This document shows, piece by piece, positions 1-7,301 of a DNA stretch of 64,000 bases. The notes under the pieces are model-generated. The model was not told the DNA's origin. It was given only the letters and a program-made list of their open reading frames with translations, and did not search any database. Each line of letters starts with the position of its first letter. Within the stretch, counting starts at the first letter, position 1. Source of the stretch: CAWHJN01 sp963829705 (GTDB lineage Bacteria > Bacteroidota > Rhodothermia > Rhodothermales > BA12); NCBI GenBank assembly GCA_963829705.1, contig CAWHJN010000001.1:372001-436000 (forward strand), in the 5' to 3' direction. A program made the position numbers and the translations under genes.

Positions 1-130
1 CACGGTAGCGGTCTGCGAAGGCCTGCGCGTCGGCCTCGGCACCGCGCAGATCGGCGTGGAGGGCGTCGGTGTCGGGGTAGAGATCGGACAGGTTCCAGCG
101 GGCGGAGTCGGCTCCGGTCGGGATAGGCAT
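1..130 (-). CDS. pepF: Oligoendopeptidase F-like M3 metallopeptidase (N-terminal fragment)
   Basis: This is the first 43 codons of a gene that runs off the left edge on the minus strand. The start is the ATG at 128-130. The translated N-terminus contains RWNLSDLYPD at residues 11-20, the usual opening of PepF/M3 oligoendopeptidases, which are cytoplasmic zinc peptidases that degrade short peptides. The HExxH active site lies outside the window, so activity cannot be judged. It is divergent from the ytxJ-tlpA pair, with about 70 bp between the two start codons. The family call rests on a short segment and is fairly but not fully secure. Confidence 0.6.
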   Translation of the reverse strand, partial: MPIPTGADSARWNLSDLYPDTDALHADLRGAEADAQAFADRYR

Positions 131-203
131 ACACGTGGGGATGAAAAATGCCAAGAACCACGACGGCCCGGAGCGGGTTGCAGGGGTTTTCATGCCTGCT
201 GCC

Positions 204-533
204 ATGTCGTTCCATCCCCTGACGTCCTCCGACGATTTCGAGCGCGCCCTCGACGCCTCGCGCGAACAGCCCGTCGTCGTCTTCAAGCACAGCCTGAGCT
301 GCCCCATCAGCGCCGCCGCGCAGGCTGCCTTCAACCGCTTACCGGACGAGGCGCCCATCTACCGGCTCGTCGTGCAAGAATCCCGCTCACTCTCAGGCGA
401 GATCGCCCGAAAGCTCGACGTCGCGCACGAAACCCCGCAGGCGATCATCCTGGAGGACGGCAGCGTCCGCACGCACGCCTCCCACTACCGCATCTCCACC
501 GAATGGCTGCGAAACGAACTCGCGCTCACCTGA
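204..533 (+). CDS. ytxJ: YtxJ-like bacillithiol-system thiol protein
   Basis: This encodes a 109-residue thioredoxin-fold protein of the YtxJ family, which is thought to act in bacillithiol-dependent redox repair as a monothiol bacilliredoxin. The motif FKHSLSCPIS carries the single expected cysteine, where classical thioredoxins have CxxC. I chose the ATG at 204 because MSFHPLTSSDDF lines up with the usual start of the family. An ATG at 192 and an upstream frame from 135 are also open. No Shine-Dalgarno is visible. Its last 31 bases overlap the downstream TlpA lipoprotein gene, so the two are probably co-transcribed. Bacillithiol use by this organism is an inference from the family. Confidence 0.75.
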   Translation: MSFHPLTSSDDFERALDASREQPVVVFKHSLSCPISAAAQAAFNRLPDEAPIYRLVVQESRSLSGEIARKLDVAHETPQAIILEDGSVRTHASHYRISTEWLRNELALT

Positions 534-1060
534 ACGGCCTGCTCGCGCTCGCCCTGCTCGTCGCCGGGTGCGGCGGCATGCCTGAAGAAGCGCCCGTCGA
601 GCCACTCCCCGACGTCGAAGCCCCGGCGCCCGCCGCTGCCCCCGCGCCGGATCTCGAGTTGACGCTCCCGTTGATGGACGGCGGCACGTTCCGCACGTCG
701 GACTACCGGGGTCGCGTGGTGCTGCTCAACTTCTGGGCGACGTGGTGCCCGCCGTGCCGCGAAGAGATTCCCGACCTCATCGCGCTCCACGAGGCACTGA
801 AAGATCGCGGCTTCGAGGTCGTCGGCATCGCGATGGACCTCGATCCTGAGGTGGTGCCACCGTTCGTCGAGGAGTTCGCAATCCCCTACCCCATCGCCTA
901 CGGCACGCAGGAAACGACGCAGCAGATTGGCGGCGTGCTGGGCCTGCCGGTGTCGCTGCTCATCGGGCCGGACGGCCAGTTGGCGGGGCGTTTCGTGGGG
1001 CTCTTTCCCGTGGACGAGGTCCGGCCCTTCATTGAAGAAATGCTGGCCGACGCCATGTGA
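503..1060 (+). CDS. TlpA-family thioredoxin-like lipoprotein
   Basis: This 185-residue protein is a membrane-anchored thiol-disulfide oxidoreductase. A hydrophobic signal (residues 11-20) ends in the lipobox LVAGC with the lipidated cysteine at 23. An Ala/Pro-rich linker (25-50) follows, then an AhpC/TSA-Redoxin fold with the active site WCPPC at residues 81-85. TlpA/ResA proteins keep cysteines reduced outside the cytoplasm, for example in cytochrome c maturation. The frame is open far upstream, but the ATG at 503 directly precedes the signal peptide. It overlaps ytxJ by 31 bases. Its actual substrate is unknown. Confidence 0.85.
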   Translation: MAAKRTRAHLNGLLALALLVAGCGGMPEEAPVEPLPDVEAPAPAAAPAPDLELTLPLMDGGTFRTSDYRGRVVLLNFWATWCPPCREEIPDLIALHEALKDRGFEVVGIAMDLDPEVVPPFVEEFAIPYPIAYGTQETTQQIGGVLGLPVSLLIGPDGQLAGRFVGLFPVDEVRPFIEEMLADAM

Positions 1061-1315
1061 TCACGGCTCCCAGAGTGGCGGCGTACCGTCAGCCTGAGCG
1101 AGGAAATAGCCTAGTAGGACGCCTTCGAGTAGATAGGTCGCGTCGCGCAGCGGCACGTCGTAGGTGCGGTTGGCGATGCGGAGCACGAGGCCGCGCAGCG
1201 TGAATTCGCAACTCTGGATCAGATTGCACGCCTCGGTGAGGGTGAGCAATTCCTGGATGTCGGGCTCGACGTAGCCGGTTTCCTGGGAGGCGGAGCGGGA
1301 ATCGGTATCGACCAT
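1061..1315 (-). CDS. Small hypothetical protein
   Basis: This encodes an 84-residue protein with no recognised domain. The start is taken as the ATG at 1313-1315. A longer frame to 1360 exists, but its extra residues overlap the upstream spacer. The sequence has an acidic N-terminus and a compact middle resembling a mixed alpha/beta fold, ending in GTPPLWEP. It has no signal peptide or membrane segment. It is convergent with the TlpA lipoprotein gene (stops abut at 1060/1061) and divergent from the PAS protein. It may be a lineage-specific small protein. Function is unknown. Confidence 0.5.
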   Translation of the reverse strand: MVDTDSRSASQETGYVEPDIQELLTLTEACNLIQSCEFTLRGLVLRIANRTYDVPLRDATYLLEGVLLGYFLAQADGTPPLWEP

Positions 1316-1532
1316 GTGAGTGGGGTGGGTTTCTTCTCTTATCGACCCTGCGGCAGGCATTCTAAACCTCCCTTCCGCACCGGTATTTTTCGTTTGCCCT
1401 CACGCCCTCGAAGGTGTATTCTCCTGTCAGGTAAAGCTCACAACCAGTACGTTACATCCCGAGCGAGACCTGTTTTTCTTCCCGAAGTTTGATCTTCACC
1501 TCGACATCCTGGGCTCAATCTGTTCACGCACC

Positions 1533-1934
1533 ATGGAACTGCCTGCCGCCTCCATCACCGCCTCTGAGGGCGTTTTTTTTCCACCCTCTCGGAAGCGCTT
1601 CCAGGAAAAGCGAGGGCAGCCATCAAGTGTGCTCTGCATCGATCAAACCGGAATGATCAGCACGTCCAGCGAAGCTGCGCGGGCGCTGCTCGAATACGCG
1701 ACTGACGTACCGCTCGAGGCGTGTTTTTTCTCGCTCGTCCATAGCAAAAACCAGTACCGCGTCATGCGCGATGTGGCGGATATGATCGTCTACGGCAAGC
1801 GCACTGCCGAGTGGTTCATCCGTCTTCGCACGGGGCATCAGCGGTGGCAGTGGTACCGCGCCACGGCGCACAATGAATCCGGCGCGGCAGACCCCCGCAT
1901 CGTCATCCACCTGCACGGAGCGCTGGCCCAGTAG
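1533..1934 (+). CDS. Short PAS-like sensor protein
   Basis: This 133-residue protein looks like a single PAS fold. Residues from about 30 on (SSVLCIDQTGMISTSSEAAR) match the opening beta strands of PAS domains, followed by a helix and the stretch FIRLRTGHQRWQWYRA, typical of the PAS core. There is no kinase, cyclase or DNA-binding partner domain, so it would signal only by binding another protein. The ATG at 1533 was chosen because the fold starts shortly after it. The frame is open back to 1320, but the translated upstream region is not protein-like. It ends six bases before the convergent transketolase stop. The call is by pattern only. Confidence 0.5.
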   Translation: MELPAASITASEGVFFPPSRKRFQEKRGQPSSVLCIDQTGMISTSSEAARALLEYATDVPLEACFFSLVHSKNQYRVMRDVADMIVYGKRTAEWFIRLRTGHQRWQWYRATAHNESGAADPRIVIHLHGALAQ

Positions 1935-1940
1935 CGTGGC

Positions 1941-3944
1941 TCAGGAATTTCCCAGCAGCTCGCGCGCCTTCTCGACGATGGAGACGGCGGTGAGGCCAAA
2001 AGATTCCATGACCAACTCGTACGGAGCCGACGCGCCGAACTGGTCGATGCCCATGGCGAGGCCGTTGAGGCCGACGTAGCGCCCCCATCCGAGGGTCACG
2101 CCGGCTTCTACCGAGATGCGGCGCGTGGCGGAGGCCGGAAGCACGCTCTCGCGGTAGGCGTCAGACTGATCCTCGAACAGCTCCCACGACGGCATACTGA
2201 CCACCCGTACTCCCACTCCGTCGGCGGCGAGCGTTTCGGCGGCTTCGAGTGCAATGTGGACCTCGCTGCCGGTGGCCATCAGAATAAGGTCGAGGCCGCC
2301 GGACTCCTTGCGGAGCACATACGCGCCTTTGTGGAGCCCTTCCGGCCCAGCGTACCTGTCCGTGTCGATGACGGGCAGGTTCTGGCGGCTGAGGGCGAGC
2401 GCCACCGGGCCGTCCGTTTTCTGCATCACCGCGCGCCACGCTTCGACGGTTTCGTTGGGGTCAGCGGGGCGCATGACGGTCATGCCTGGAATGGCGCGGA
2501 GCGACATCAACTGCTCGATGGGCTGGTGCGTCGGGCCGTCCTCGCCGAGGCCGATAGAGTCGTGCGTGAAGACGTAGGCCACAGGCTGCTGCATCAGCGC
2601 GCTCAGCCGCGCCGCGGGGCGCAGGTAGTCGCTGAAAATCAGGAACGTGCCGCAGTACGGGCGCAACCCGCCGTGGAGCGACATTCCGTTGCAGATGCTC
2701 GCCATGCCGTGTTCGCGCACGCCGAAGCGGAAATACTGGCCCGCAGGTGTGTGCGCCTGAAAATCCTCCCGCCCTTTCACGTCGGTTTTGTTGGACGGCG
2801 TCAGGTCTGCCGAGCCGCCGACGAGTTCGGGTACGTGGTGAGCGATGGCGCCCAGCGCCTTGCCGCTCGCGGCCCGCGTCGCCATCGCCTCGCCTACCTC
2901 GAACGTGGGCAGGTCGGCGTCCCAGCCATCGGGAAGCTCGCGTTCGAGGGCGCGGGAAAACTGCGCGGCGAGGTCGGGCTGGTTGTTCTGGAACGCCTCG
3001 AAGCGTGCCTGCCATGCCTTCTCGCGCCCTGCGCCCTGTTCGACGGCCTCCCGGTAGTGTTCGGTGACGGCGTCAGGCACGACGAACGGCTCGTAATTCC
3101 AGCCGAGGTTTTCGCGCGTGGCCGCCAGTTCGTCCTCGCCCAGCGGCTCGCCGTGGGCGTTTTTGGTACCCTGCTTGTGCGGCGCTCCGAAACCGATGAT
3201 GGTGCGGACAACGATGAGCGACGGCCTGTCCGTCACCGCCTTCGCCTCCTCGATGGCTGCGTCGATGGCGTCGAGGTCGGTGCCATCGCCCACACGGCCG
3301 ACGTGCCAGCCGTACGCCTCAAAGCGTTTCGCGGTGTCGTCGGTAAAGGCGAGATCGGTCGAGCCGTCGATGGAGATGTGGTTGCTGTCGTAGAGATACA
3401 CGAGTTTGCCGAGGCCGAGGTGGCCCGCCAGCGACGCGGCTTCGTGCGAGATGCCCTCCATCAGGTCGCCGTCGGAGACGATGGCGTAGGTGTGGTGATC
3501 GACGATCTCTCCGCCGTAGACGGCGTTCAGGTGTTTCTCAGCCATCGCCATGCCCACGCCGTTGGCGAAGCCCTGCCCCAGCGGCCCTGTCGTCGTCTCC
3601 ACGCCCGGCGTGTGATGCACCTCGGGGTGTCCCGGCGTCTTGCTGCCGAACTGCCGGAAGTTTTTGAGGTCCTCCATCGACAGGTCATAGCCCGTGAGGT
3701 GGAGCAGGCTGTAGAGCAGCATCGACCCGTGCCCGGCGGAGAGCACAAAACGGTCGCGGTCGGGCCAGTGCGGGTTGCGCGGGTTGTGACGCAGGTGCTT
3801 TTTCCACAGCACGTAGGCCATCGGGGCCGCCCCCATCGGCAGCCCCGGATGCCCGCTGTTGGCTTTCTCAACGGCGTCGGCGGAGAGGAAACGGATGGCG
3901 TTGACGGCGTCCTTAGCGAGCGCGGGATCTACGGAAAAAGGCAT
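1941..3944 (-). CDS. tkt: Transketolase
   Basis: This encodes a 667-residue transketolase, the normal size. The enzyme moves two-carbon units between sugar phosphates in the pentose phosphate pathway, using thiamine diphosphate (TPP) and Mg2+. The N-terminal TPP domain shows GHPGLPMG (31-38) and the SDGDLMEGISHEA motif followed by DSNHIS, which bind TPP-Mg2+. A pyrimidine-binding domain with GVREHGM and a C-terminal domain with LMATGSEVH follow. The start is the ATG at 3942-3944, giving the usual N-terminus. The sequence upstream of the start is pyrimidine-rich with no Shine-Dalgarno. It lies downstream of, and in the same direction as, the DsbA gene (46-bp gap), so read-through is possible. 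Confidence 0.95.
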   Translation of the reverse strand: MPFSVDPALAKDAVNAIRFLSADAVEKANSGHPGLPMGAAPMAYVLWKKHLRHNPRNPHWPDRDRFVLSAGHGSMLLYSLLHLTGYDLSMEDLKNFRQFGSKTPGHPEVHHTPGVETTTGPLGQGFANGVGMAMAEKHLNAVYGGEIVDHHTYAIVSDGDLMEGISHEAASLAGHLGLGKLVYLYDSNHISIDGSTDLAFTDDTAKRFEAYGWHVGRVGDGTDLDAIDAAIEEAKAVTDRPSLIVVRTIIGFGAPHKQGTKNAHGEPLGEDELAATRENLGWNYEPFVVPDAVTEHYREAVEQGAGREKAWQARFEAFQNNQPDLAAQFSRALERELPDGWDADLPTFEVGEAMATRAASGKALGAIAHHVPELVGGSADLTPSNKTDVKGREDFQAHTPAGQYFRFGVREHGMASICNGMSLHGGLRPYCGTFLIFSDYLRPAARLSALMQQPVAYVFTHDSIGLGEDGPTHQPIEQLMSLRAIPGMTVMRPADPNETVEAWRAVMQKTDGPVALALSRQNLPVIDTDRYAGPEGLHKGAYVLRKESGGLDLILMATGSEVHIALEAAETLAADGVGVRVVSMPSWELFEDQSDAYRESVLPASATRRISVEAGVTLGWGRYVGLNGLAMGIDQFGASAPYELVMESFGLTAVSIVEKARELLGNS

Positions 3945-3990
3945 GACGGGGCGGACGAGAGAAGAACGAAAAACAGAGGCACCGGGCGCC

Positions 3991-4740
3991 TTATCCGGCG
4001 CTGTTCGCGGCGGCTTCGTTGATGAGCTGGGTGAGGCACGCGGCGGTACGCGACGCGCCATCGACGGTGCGGCCGTTGATGAGGACGGCGGGCACGGAGT
4101 TGTTGCCCGATGCCTGGAATGCCTCGCGCATCCGGTAGAGCTGCGTCGTGAAGCCACGGTCGTTGATCTTCTGCATCATCGCGTCGCCGTCCATGCCGAT
4201 GCCGCTGGCGAGCTTTCGCAGGTCTTCTTCCGTGAGCCCGTTCGGGCGGGGGTTGGCGAACTGCGCCTCGAGCATCGGCTGGAACTTACCCGCTTCCTGC
4301 GCGGCGTAGAGGGCCTGCCCCTGCAGCGTGGACTTGGGCCAGAAGATGACGGGCTTGATGACGAAGCGCGCCTTGGCTGCGTTGGCATCGATGACCTGCT
4401 TCATCACCGGGTAGAAGGTGCGGCAGTGCGGGCAGTTGGGTTCGAAGAACTCGACCACCGTGACCGGCGCGTCCGCGTTGCCCGCGGTGTAGTCCGATGC
4501 GCTCACGAGCGCCGACGGATCTGCGACGGCGGGGATGGTGGCGTCGTATACGCACGCGTTGGGGCCAGGCGGGGTCAGGTCTGCGGGCGGCACGGGCGGC
4601 AGCGTGAGCGCGAGGTCGTTCGCGACAGGCCCGGCTTCCTCGACCGACGAGTAAAAGATCAGGTCGGCCCCGGCGAGGACGACGAAGGCGAGCGCAAGCA
4701 TCGCGTAGAGGCGACCTTCGCGGAGAGGAGTCTTTTTCAT
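3991..4740 (-). CDS. DsbA-family thiol:disulfide oxidoreductase
   Basis: This 249-residue protein has an N-terminal membrane anchor (about residues 12-32) and a DsbA/DsbG-like thioredoxin domain with active site CPHC at 103-106 in FFEPNCPHCRTFY. The cis-proline region is NSVPAVLINGR. The domain should form or shuffle disulfides in exported proteins outside the cytoplasmic membrane. Its start codon lies five bases after the stop of a VKOR-family gene. That pairing is well known: VKOR reoxidises the DsbA-like partner with quinone. The ATG at 4738-4740 was chosen because it directly precedes MKKTPLREGR and the anchor. The frame continues open upstream only as a shadow of the VKOR gene. Confidence 0.88.
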   Translation of the reverse strand: MKKTPLREGRLYAMLALAFVVLAGADLIFYSSVEEAGPVANDLALTLPPVPPADLTPPGPNACVYDATIPAVADPSALVSASDYTAGNADAPVTVVEFFEPNCPHCRTFYPVMKQVIDANAAKARFVIKPVIFWPKSTLQGQALYAAQEAGKFQPMLEAQFANPRPNGLTEEDLRKLASGIGMDGDAMMQKINDRGFTTQLYRMREAFQASGNNSVPAVLINGRTVDGASRTAACLTQLINEAAANSAG

Positions 4741-4745
4741 GACGA

Positions 4746-5249
4746 TCAGGACGGGGTTTTGGAACGATACAAGTCGGTGGAGACGAGGGCGAACAGCAGG
4801 GTCGTGATGGCAGACGACACGAGGCACAACGCGCACAACGCGCCAACCTGGGTAAACTGCGCGTAGACGAGGTACAGCGCGTACAAAAATCCGAGCCCGA
4901 CGGCAGCAGCGCGAAGCTGTTTGAAAAGCGCCCGGCGATCCGGCAGAAAGGCCACCCCGGCGCACAACAGCGCGACGACCAGATAGAAGCCGAAGCCCCA
5001 TACGACGTTCGACAGGCCCAGGAAGGTGCCCTGGCTGCTCTGCGCCACGAGTTCGCAGTCGAACGTCTGCTGCGCCTTCTCGAAGGCCGTGTTGAAGCCG
5101 AAGCACCCCCGGTCAAATCCGCGTGCCTGCTGAATCCAGAGGTGGACGACCACGAGCAGGCCCAGAAGAGAGAAGCCGAAGAGGGCGCGGTCGAGAACGG
5201 GGCGGTACTGGCTCAGTCCCGACTCGGCCGGGCGGCTGGAAGGAGGCAT
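4746..5249 (-). CDS. VKOR-family disulfide-generating membrane enzyme
   Basis: This 167-residue integral membrane protein belongs to the vitamin K epoxide reductase (VKOR)/DsbB-like family. It shows about four membrane helices, the catalytic CxxC as CALC (Cys139, Cys142) and a loop cysteine pair at Cys49 and Cys65 before SSQGTFLGLSN, the typical VKOR signature. It would oxidise the adjacent DsbA-like protein and pass electrons to quinone. The start at the ATG 5247-5249 is preferred over an ATG at 5384, because the extra 45 residues are low-complexity and a promoter-like TACTTTG lies at 5309-5315, between the two. It is the first gene of the VKOR-dsbA pair. Confidence 0.85.
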   Translation of the reverse strand: MPPSSRPAESGLSQYRPVLDRALFGFSLLGLLVVVHLWIQQARGFDRGCFGFNTAFEKAQQTFDCELVAQSSQGTFLGLSNVVWGFGFYLVVALLCAGVAFLPDRRALFKQLRAAAVGLGFLYALYLVYAQFTQVGALCALCLVSSAITTLLFALVSTDLYRSKTPS

Positions 5250-5308
5250 CAGGCGTGGGATCAGGGTGAGAAGGCGGGCCAACGCGGCAGCGCGGGCGTC
5301 GGCTCCCC

Positions 5309-5315
5309 CAAAGTA
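5309..5315 (-). promoter_or_regulatory. Possible -7 promoter box (TACTTTG) for the VKOR-dsbA pair
   Basis: Read on the minus strand the sequence is TACTTTG, close to the TAnnTTTG -7 element described for Bacteroidota sigma factors. It lies about 60 bases upstream of the chosen VKOR start. No clear TTG -33 element is present, so support is weak. The rest of 5250-5528 holds no recognisable gene. Confidence 0.3.
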
Positions 5316-5528
5316 CGATTCACAGGGCCGCGCGGGAAACGGAGACGTAGCAGGCGCGTGGGGGTGTCTTTTGTCACGGGTCATGGGAGGCCATCTCCAA
5401 CGCCCAGAGCCCCCTTCGGGCAGCTACGAGGTGCGAAGTACCGGGTACGCGCTCGCTTGCAATGGAGCCCCGTCCCCGGCACCTACCTGCCTTTTGCTCT
5501 AGTGACACCTGACCAACGACCCATAGCC

Positions 5529-6185
5529 ATGCTCCCCGCCCGTCTCCCTCCTGCCCGCGTCGTGCCCACCTACACGTGGATCGCGCCGACGCACGACTGG
5601 CTGGCCCGCTTCGTCGAGCGGCGCGCGCGCGACCGAATGCTCGCGTGGGCCGACGTGCGCGACGGCGACCGCGTGCTGGAGGTGGGCGTGGGCACCGGGC
5701 TGTCGTTCGCCCGCGTACTGCGTGCCAACCCGAGCGGCTACGCCGAGGGCATCGACAAGACGCCAGCGATGCTGCGCCGTGCCCATCGCAAGTCCGCGAA
5801 AACGGGACATCCGAACTACACGCTGCGCCTTGGCGACGCTTACGCGCTCGGCCTGCCCGAGGCGTCGTTCGACGTGCTGCTGTGCTCGTACATGTTCGAC
5901 TTGCTGCCCGTGAGTGACTTTGTGCCCGTGCTCGCAGGCTTCCGGCGCGTGCTGCGGCCCGGCGGGCGCATCGTGATGGCCAATATGACGGTGGGACGCG
6001 TGTGGTACGAGAACCTCTGGGAAATCCTCTACCGGGTGCATCCCCCGCTGCTGGGTGGCTGCCGAGGCGTCGAGGTGGCCCCGGCGCTCGTGGAGGCGGG
6101 GTTCGACGACGTGCGGCGCGAGGTGGTCGTGGACTTTCTGTTTCCCTCCGAGGTGCTCTACGCCGAGAACGGGGCCGCGCCCTAA
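5529..6185 (+). CDS. Class I SAM-dependent methyltransferase
   Basis: This 218-residue protein carries a Rossmann-type methyltransferase fold. Motif I is VLEVGVGTGLSF, the acidic residue binding the SAM ribose is in GIDKTP, motif II-like LGDAYALGLPEASFDVLL follows, and the post-motif RVLRPGGRIVM is clear. The N-terminus (YTWIAPTHDWL) resembles UbiE and bacterial phosphatidylethanolamine N-methyltransferase (PmtA)-like enzymes that act on membrane-associated substrates, but the substrate cannot be set from sequence. I chose the ATG at 5529. The frame is open upstream without protein-like content. It is followed at 24 bases by mscS on the same strand. Confidence 0.8.
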   Translation: MLPARLPPARVVPTYTWIAPTHDWLARFVERRARDRMLAWADVRDGDRVLEVGVGTGLSFARVLRANPSGYAEGIDKTPAMLRRAHRKSAKTGHPNYTLRLGDAYALGLPEASFDVLLCSYMFDLLPVSDFVPVLAGFRRVLRPGGRIVMANMTVGRVWYENLWEILYRVHPPLLGGCRGVEVAPALVEAGFDDVRREVVVDFLFPSEVLYAENGAAP

Positions 6186-6209
6186 CTTATCGTGCTCGCC
6201 CCGCCTGCC

Positions 6210-7124
6210 ATGCCTTTCGACATCGACTTCAGCAACACCTACGTGTGGCACAGCGTGGCCACGGTGGTGCTGGCGGTGGTGATGCTGGTCGTGACGCGCC
6301 TCAGCAAGAACCTGGCGAGTCGCTTTATCGAAGACCCCGCGCGCCAGTACCGGATGAGGAAAACCATCGGGCGCATGGCCGCGGTGGTGTTCGCGGTGCT
6401 GTTGATCGCGCTGTGGGGGCCGGACCCCGGCGACGTGGTGACGGTGCTGACCATCATCGGTGCGGGCATCGCCATCTCGATGCGGGAGACGCTGTTGAGT
6501 ATCGCCGGCTGGTTCAACATCGTCGTCCGGGGACCCTACAAGCCAGGCGACCGGATCGAGATGAACGGCATCCTCGGCGACGTGATCGACATCCGGCTGC
6601 TCCACACGACGCTGATGGAGGTGGGCGGATGGGTCGATGCCGACCAGAGCACAGGCCGCATCGTCCACCTGCCCAATGCATGGGTGTTTCTGCACGGCAT
6701 CTACAACAGCAGCCACGGCTTCAACTTCGTCTGGCACGAGTTGCCCGTTACCGTCACCTTCGGCAGCGACTGGAGCAAGGCGCGCGAGGTGATGATGGAG
6801 ATGGCCAGCGAGTCGGCAGCCATCGTCGAGGCGCAGGCAGCCAGCGAAATCCGGCGGATGTCGCGCGAGTACCTCGTCCACTACTCCATCCTGACGCCCT
6901 TCGTCTACGTCACCATTACCGACCGGGGCGTGCGGCTCACGCTGCGCTACCTCAGTGGCGTTCGCAAGCGGCGCGGCACCGAGCACGCCTTCACCGTGAA
7001 CCTGCTCACGCGCTTCCGCGAACACGGCATCACGCTGGCCCCGAACACCCTCGTGGGCTTCCACGGCGGCGCGTTTCAGGCAGATGCCGACGCGCCCACC
7101 GCCCCGAAGCAGAAACCCGGTTGA
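6210..7124 (+). CDS. MscS-family mechanosensitive ion channel
   Basis: This 304-residue protein is a small-conductance mechanosensitive channel homolog. It has a short N-terminal membrane helix (about residues 8-28), a second helix, and the pore helix region IIGAGIAISMRETLLSIAGW followed by the beta domain GPYKPGDRIEM and VIDIRLLHT, both typical of MscS. The cytoplasmic C-terminal part is short. Such channels open on membrane tension and release solutes during osmotic downshock. The ATG at 6210 is chosen; a GTG at 6192 would add six residues. The trp promoter overlaps the end of this gene region. Confidence 0.85.
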   Translation: MPFDIDFSNTYVWHSVATVVLAVVMLVVTRLSKNLASRFIEDPARQYRMRKTIGRMAAVVFAVLLIALWGPDPGDVVTVLTIIGAGIAISMRETLLSIAGWFNIVVRGPYKPGDRIEMNGILGDVIDIRLLHTTLMEVGGWVDADQSTGRIVHLPNAWVFLHGIYNSSHGFNFVWHELPVTVTFGSDWSKAREVMMEMASESAAIVEAQAASEIRRMSREYLVHYSILTPFVYVTITDRGVRLTLRYLSGVRKRRGTEHAFTVNLLTRFREHGITLAPNTLVGFHGGAFQADADAPTAPKQKPG

Positions 7125-7149
7125 CGCCACGTCCGTGACGGCGTACTTT
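7121..7149 (+). promoter_or_regulatory. Promoter of the trp operon
   Basis: TTGACG at 7121-7126 is a good -35 element, separated by 17 bp from TACTTT at 7144-7149. The latter, extended as TACTTTCG, also fits the Bacteroidota -7 element TAnnTTTG with one mismatch. It overlaps the stop codon of mscS and lies directly upstream of the trp leader peptide, which leaves a very short 5' end before the leader ATG at 7157. Confidence 0.6.
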
Positions 7150-7156
7150 CGCAGGC

Positions 7157-7225
7157 ATGATTTCCTCGCTCGATACCCGCGCCTGGCGCACCTTCTGGCA
7201 CCTCCTCCCGGCGGTAACAGGATGA
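7157..7225 (+). CDS. trpL: trp leader peptide (attenuator control peptide)
   Basis: This is a 22-codon open frame, MISSLDTRAWRTFW and eight more residues, with two tryptophan codons (7184-7186 and 7196-7198) in a short peptide where none would be expected by chance. It sits between a good promoter and a Rho-independent terminator placed just before trpE. The ribosome would stall at the Trp codons when charged tRNA-Trp is scarce. A weak AGG lies three bases before the ATG. The frame is too short for ordinary gene finding, but position, Trp codons and downstream structures together support it. Confidence 0.72.
   Translation: MISSLDTRAWRTFWHLLPAVTG
7174..7216 (+). promoter_or_regulatory. Alternative RNA pairing segments of the trp attenuator
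   Basis: The 7-mer TACCCGC occurs at 7174-7180 (just before the first Trp codon) and again at 7262-7268 (5' arm of the terminator). Segment GCGGTA at 7211-7216 can pair with either copy (six pairs with one bulged C). This gives the 1:2, 2:3 and 3:4 scheme of classical attenuation. Stalling on the Trp codons would cover copy 1, let segment 2 pair with copy 3, and block the terminator. No folding energy was computed. Confidence 0.55.
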
Positions 7226-7262
7226 CGCGCGCCCTCGCGGTGCTTTTCGACGACGCTCCTCT

Positions 7263-7294
7263 ACCCGCTGCTCTTGCCGACCAGCGGGTTTTTT
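7263..7294 (+). terminator. Attenuator terminator upstream of trpE
   Basis: The arms ACCCGCTG (7263-7270) and CAGCGGGT (7282-7289) form a perfect 8-bp stem with an 11-base loop, followed by a run of six T. It ends eight bases before the trpE start codon, so it can only act on transcripts entering the trp operon. Confidence 0.8.
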
Positions 7295-7301
7295 GTTTGC
7301 C

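Noticed and set aside
2256..4022. A 588-codon plus-strand open frame opposite transketolase
   Set aside because: Same reason: antisense shadow with no domain, while the minus strand encodes a full transketolase.
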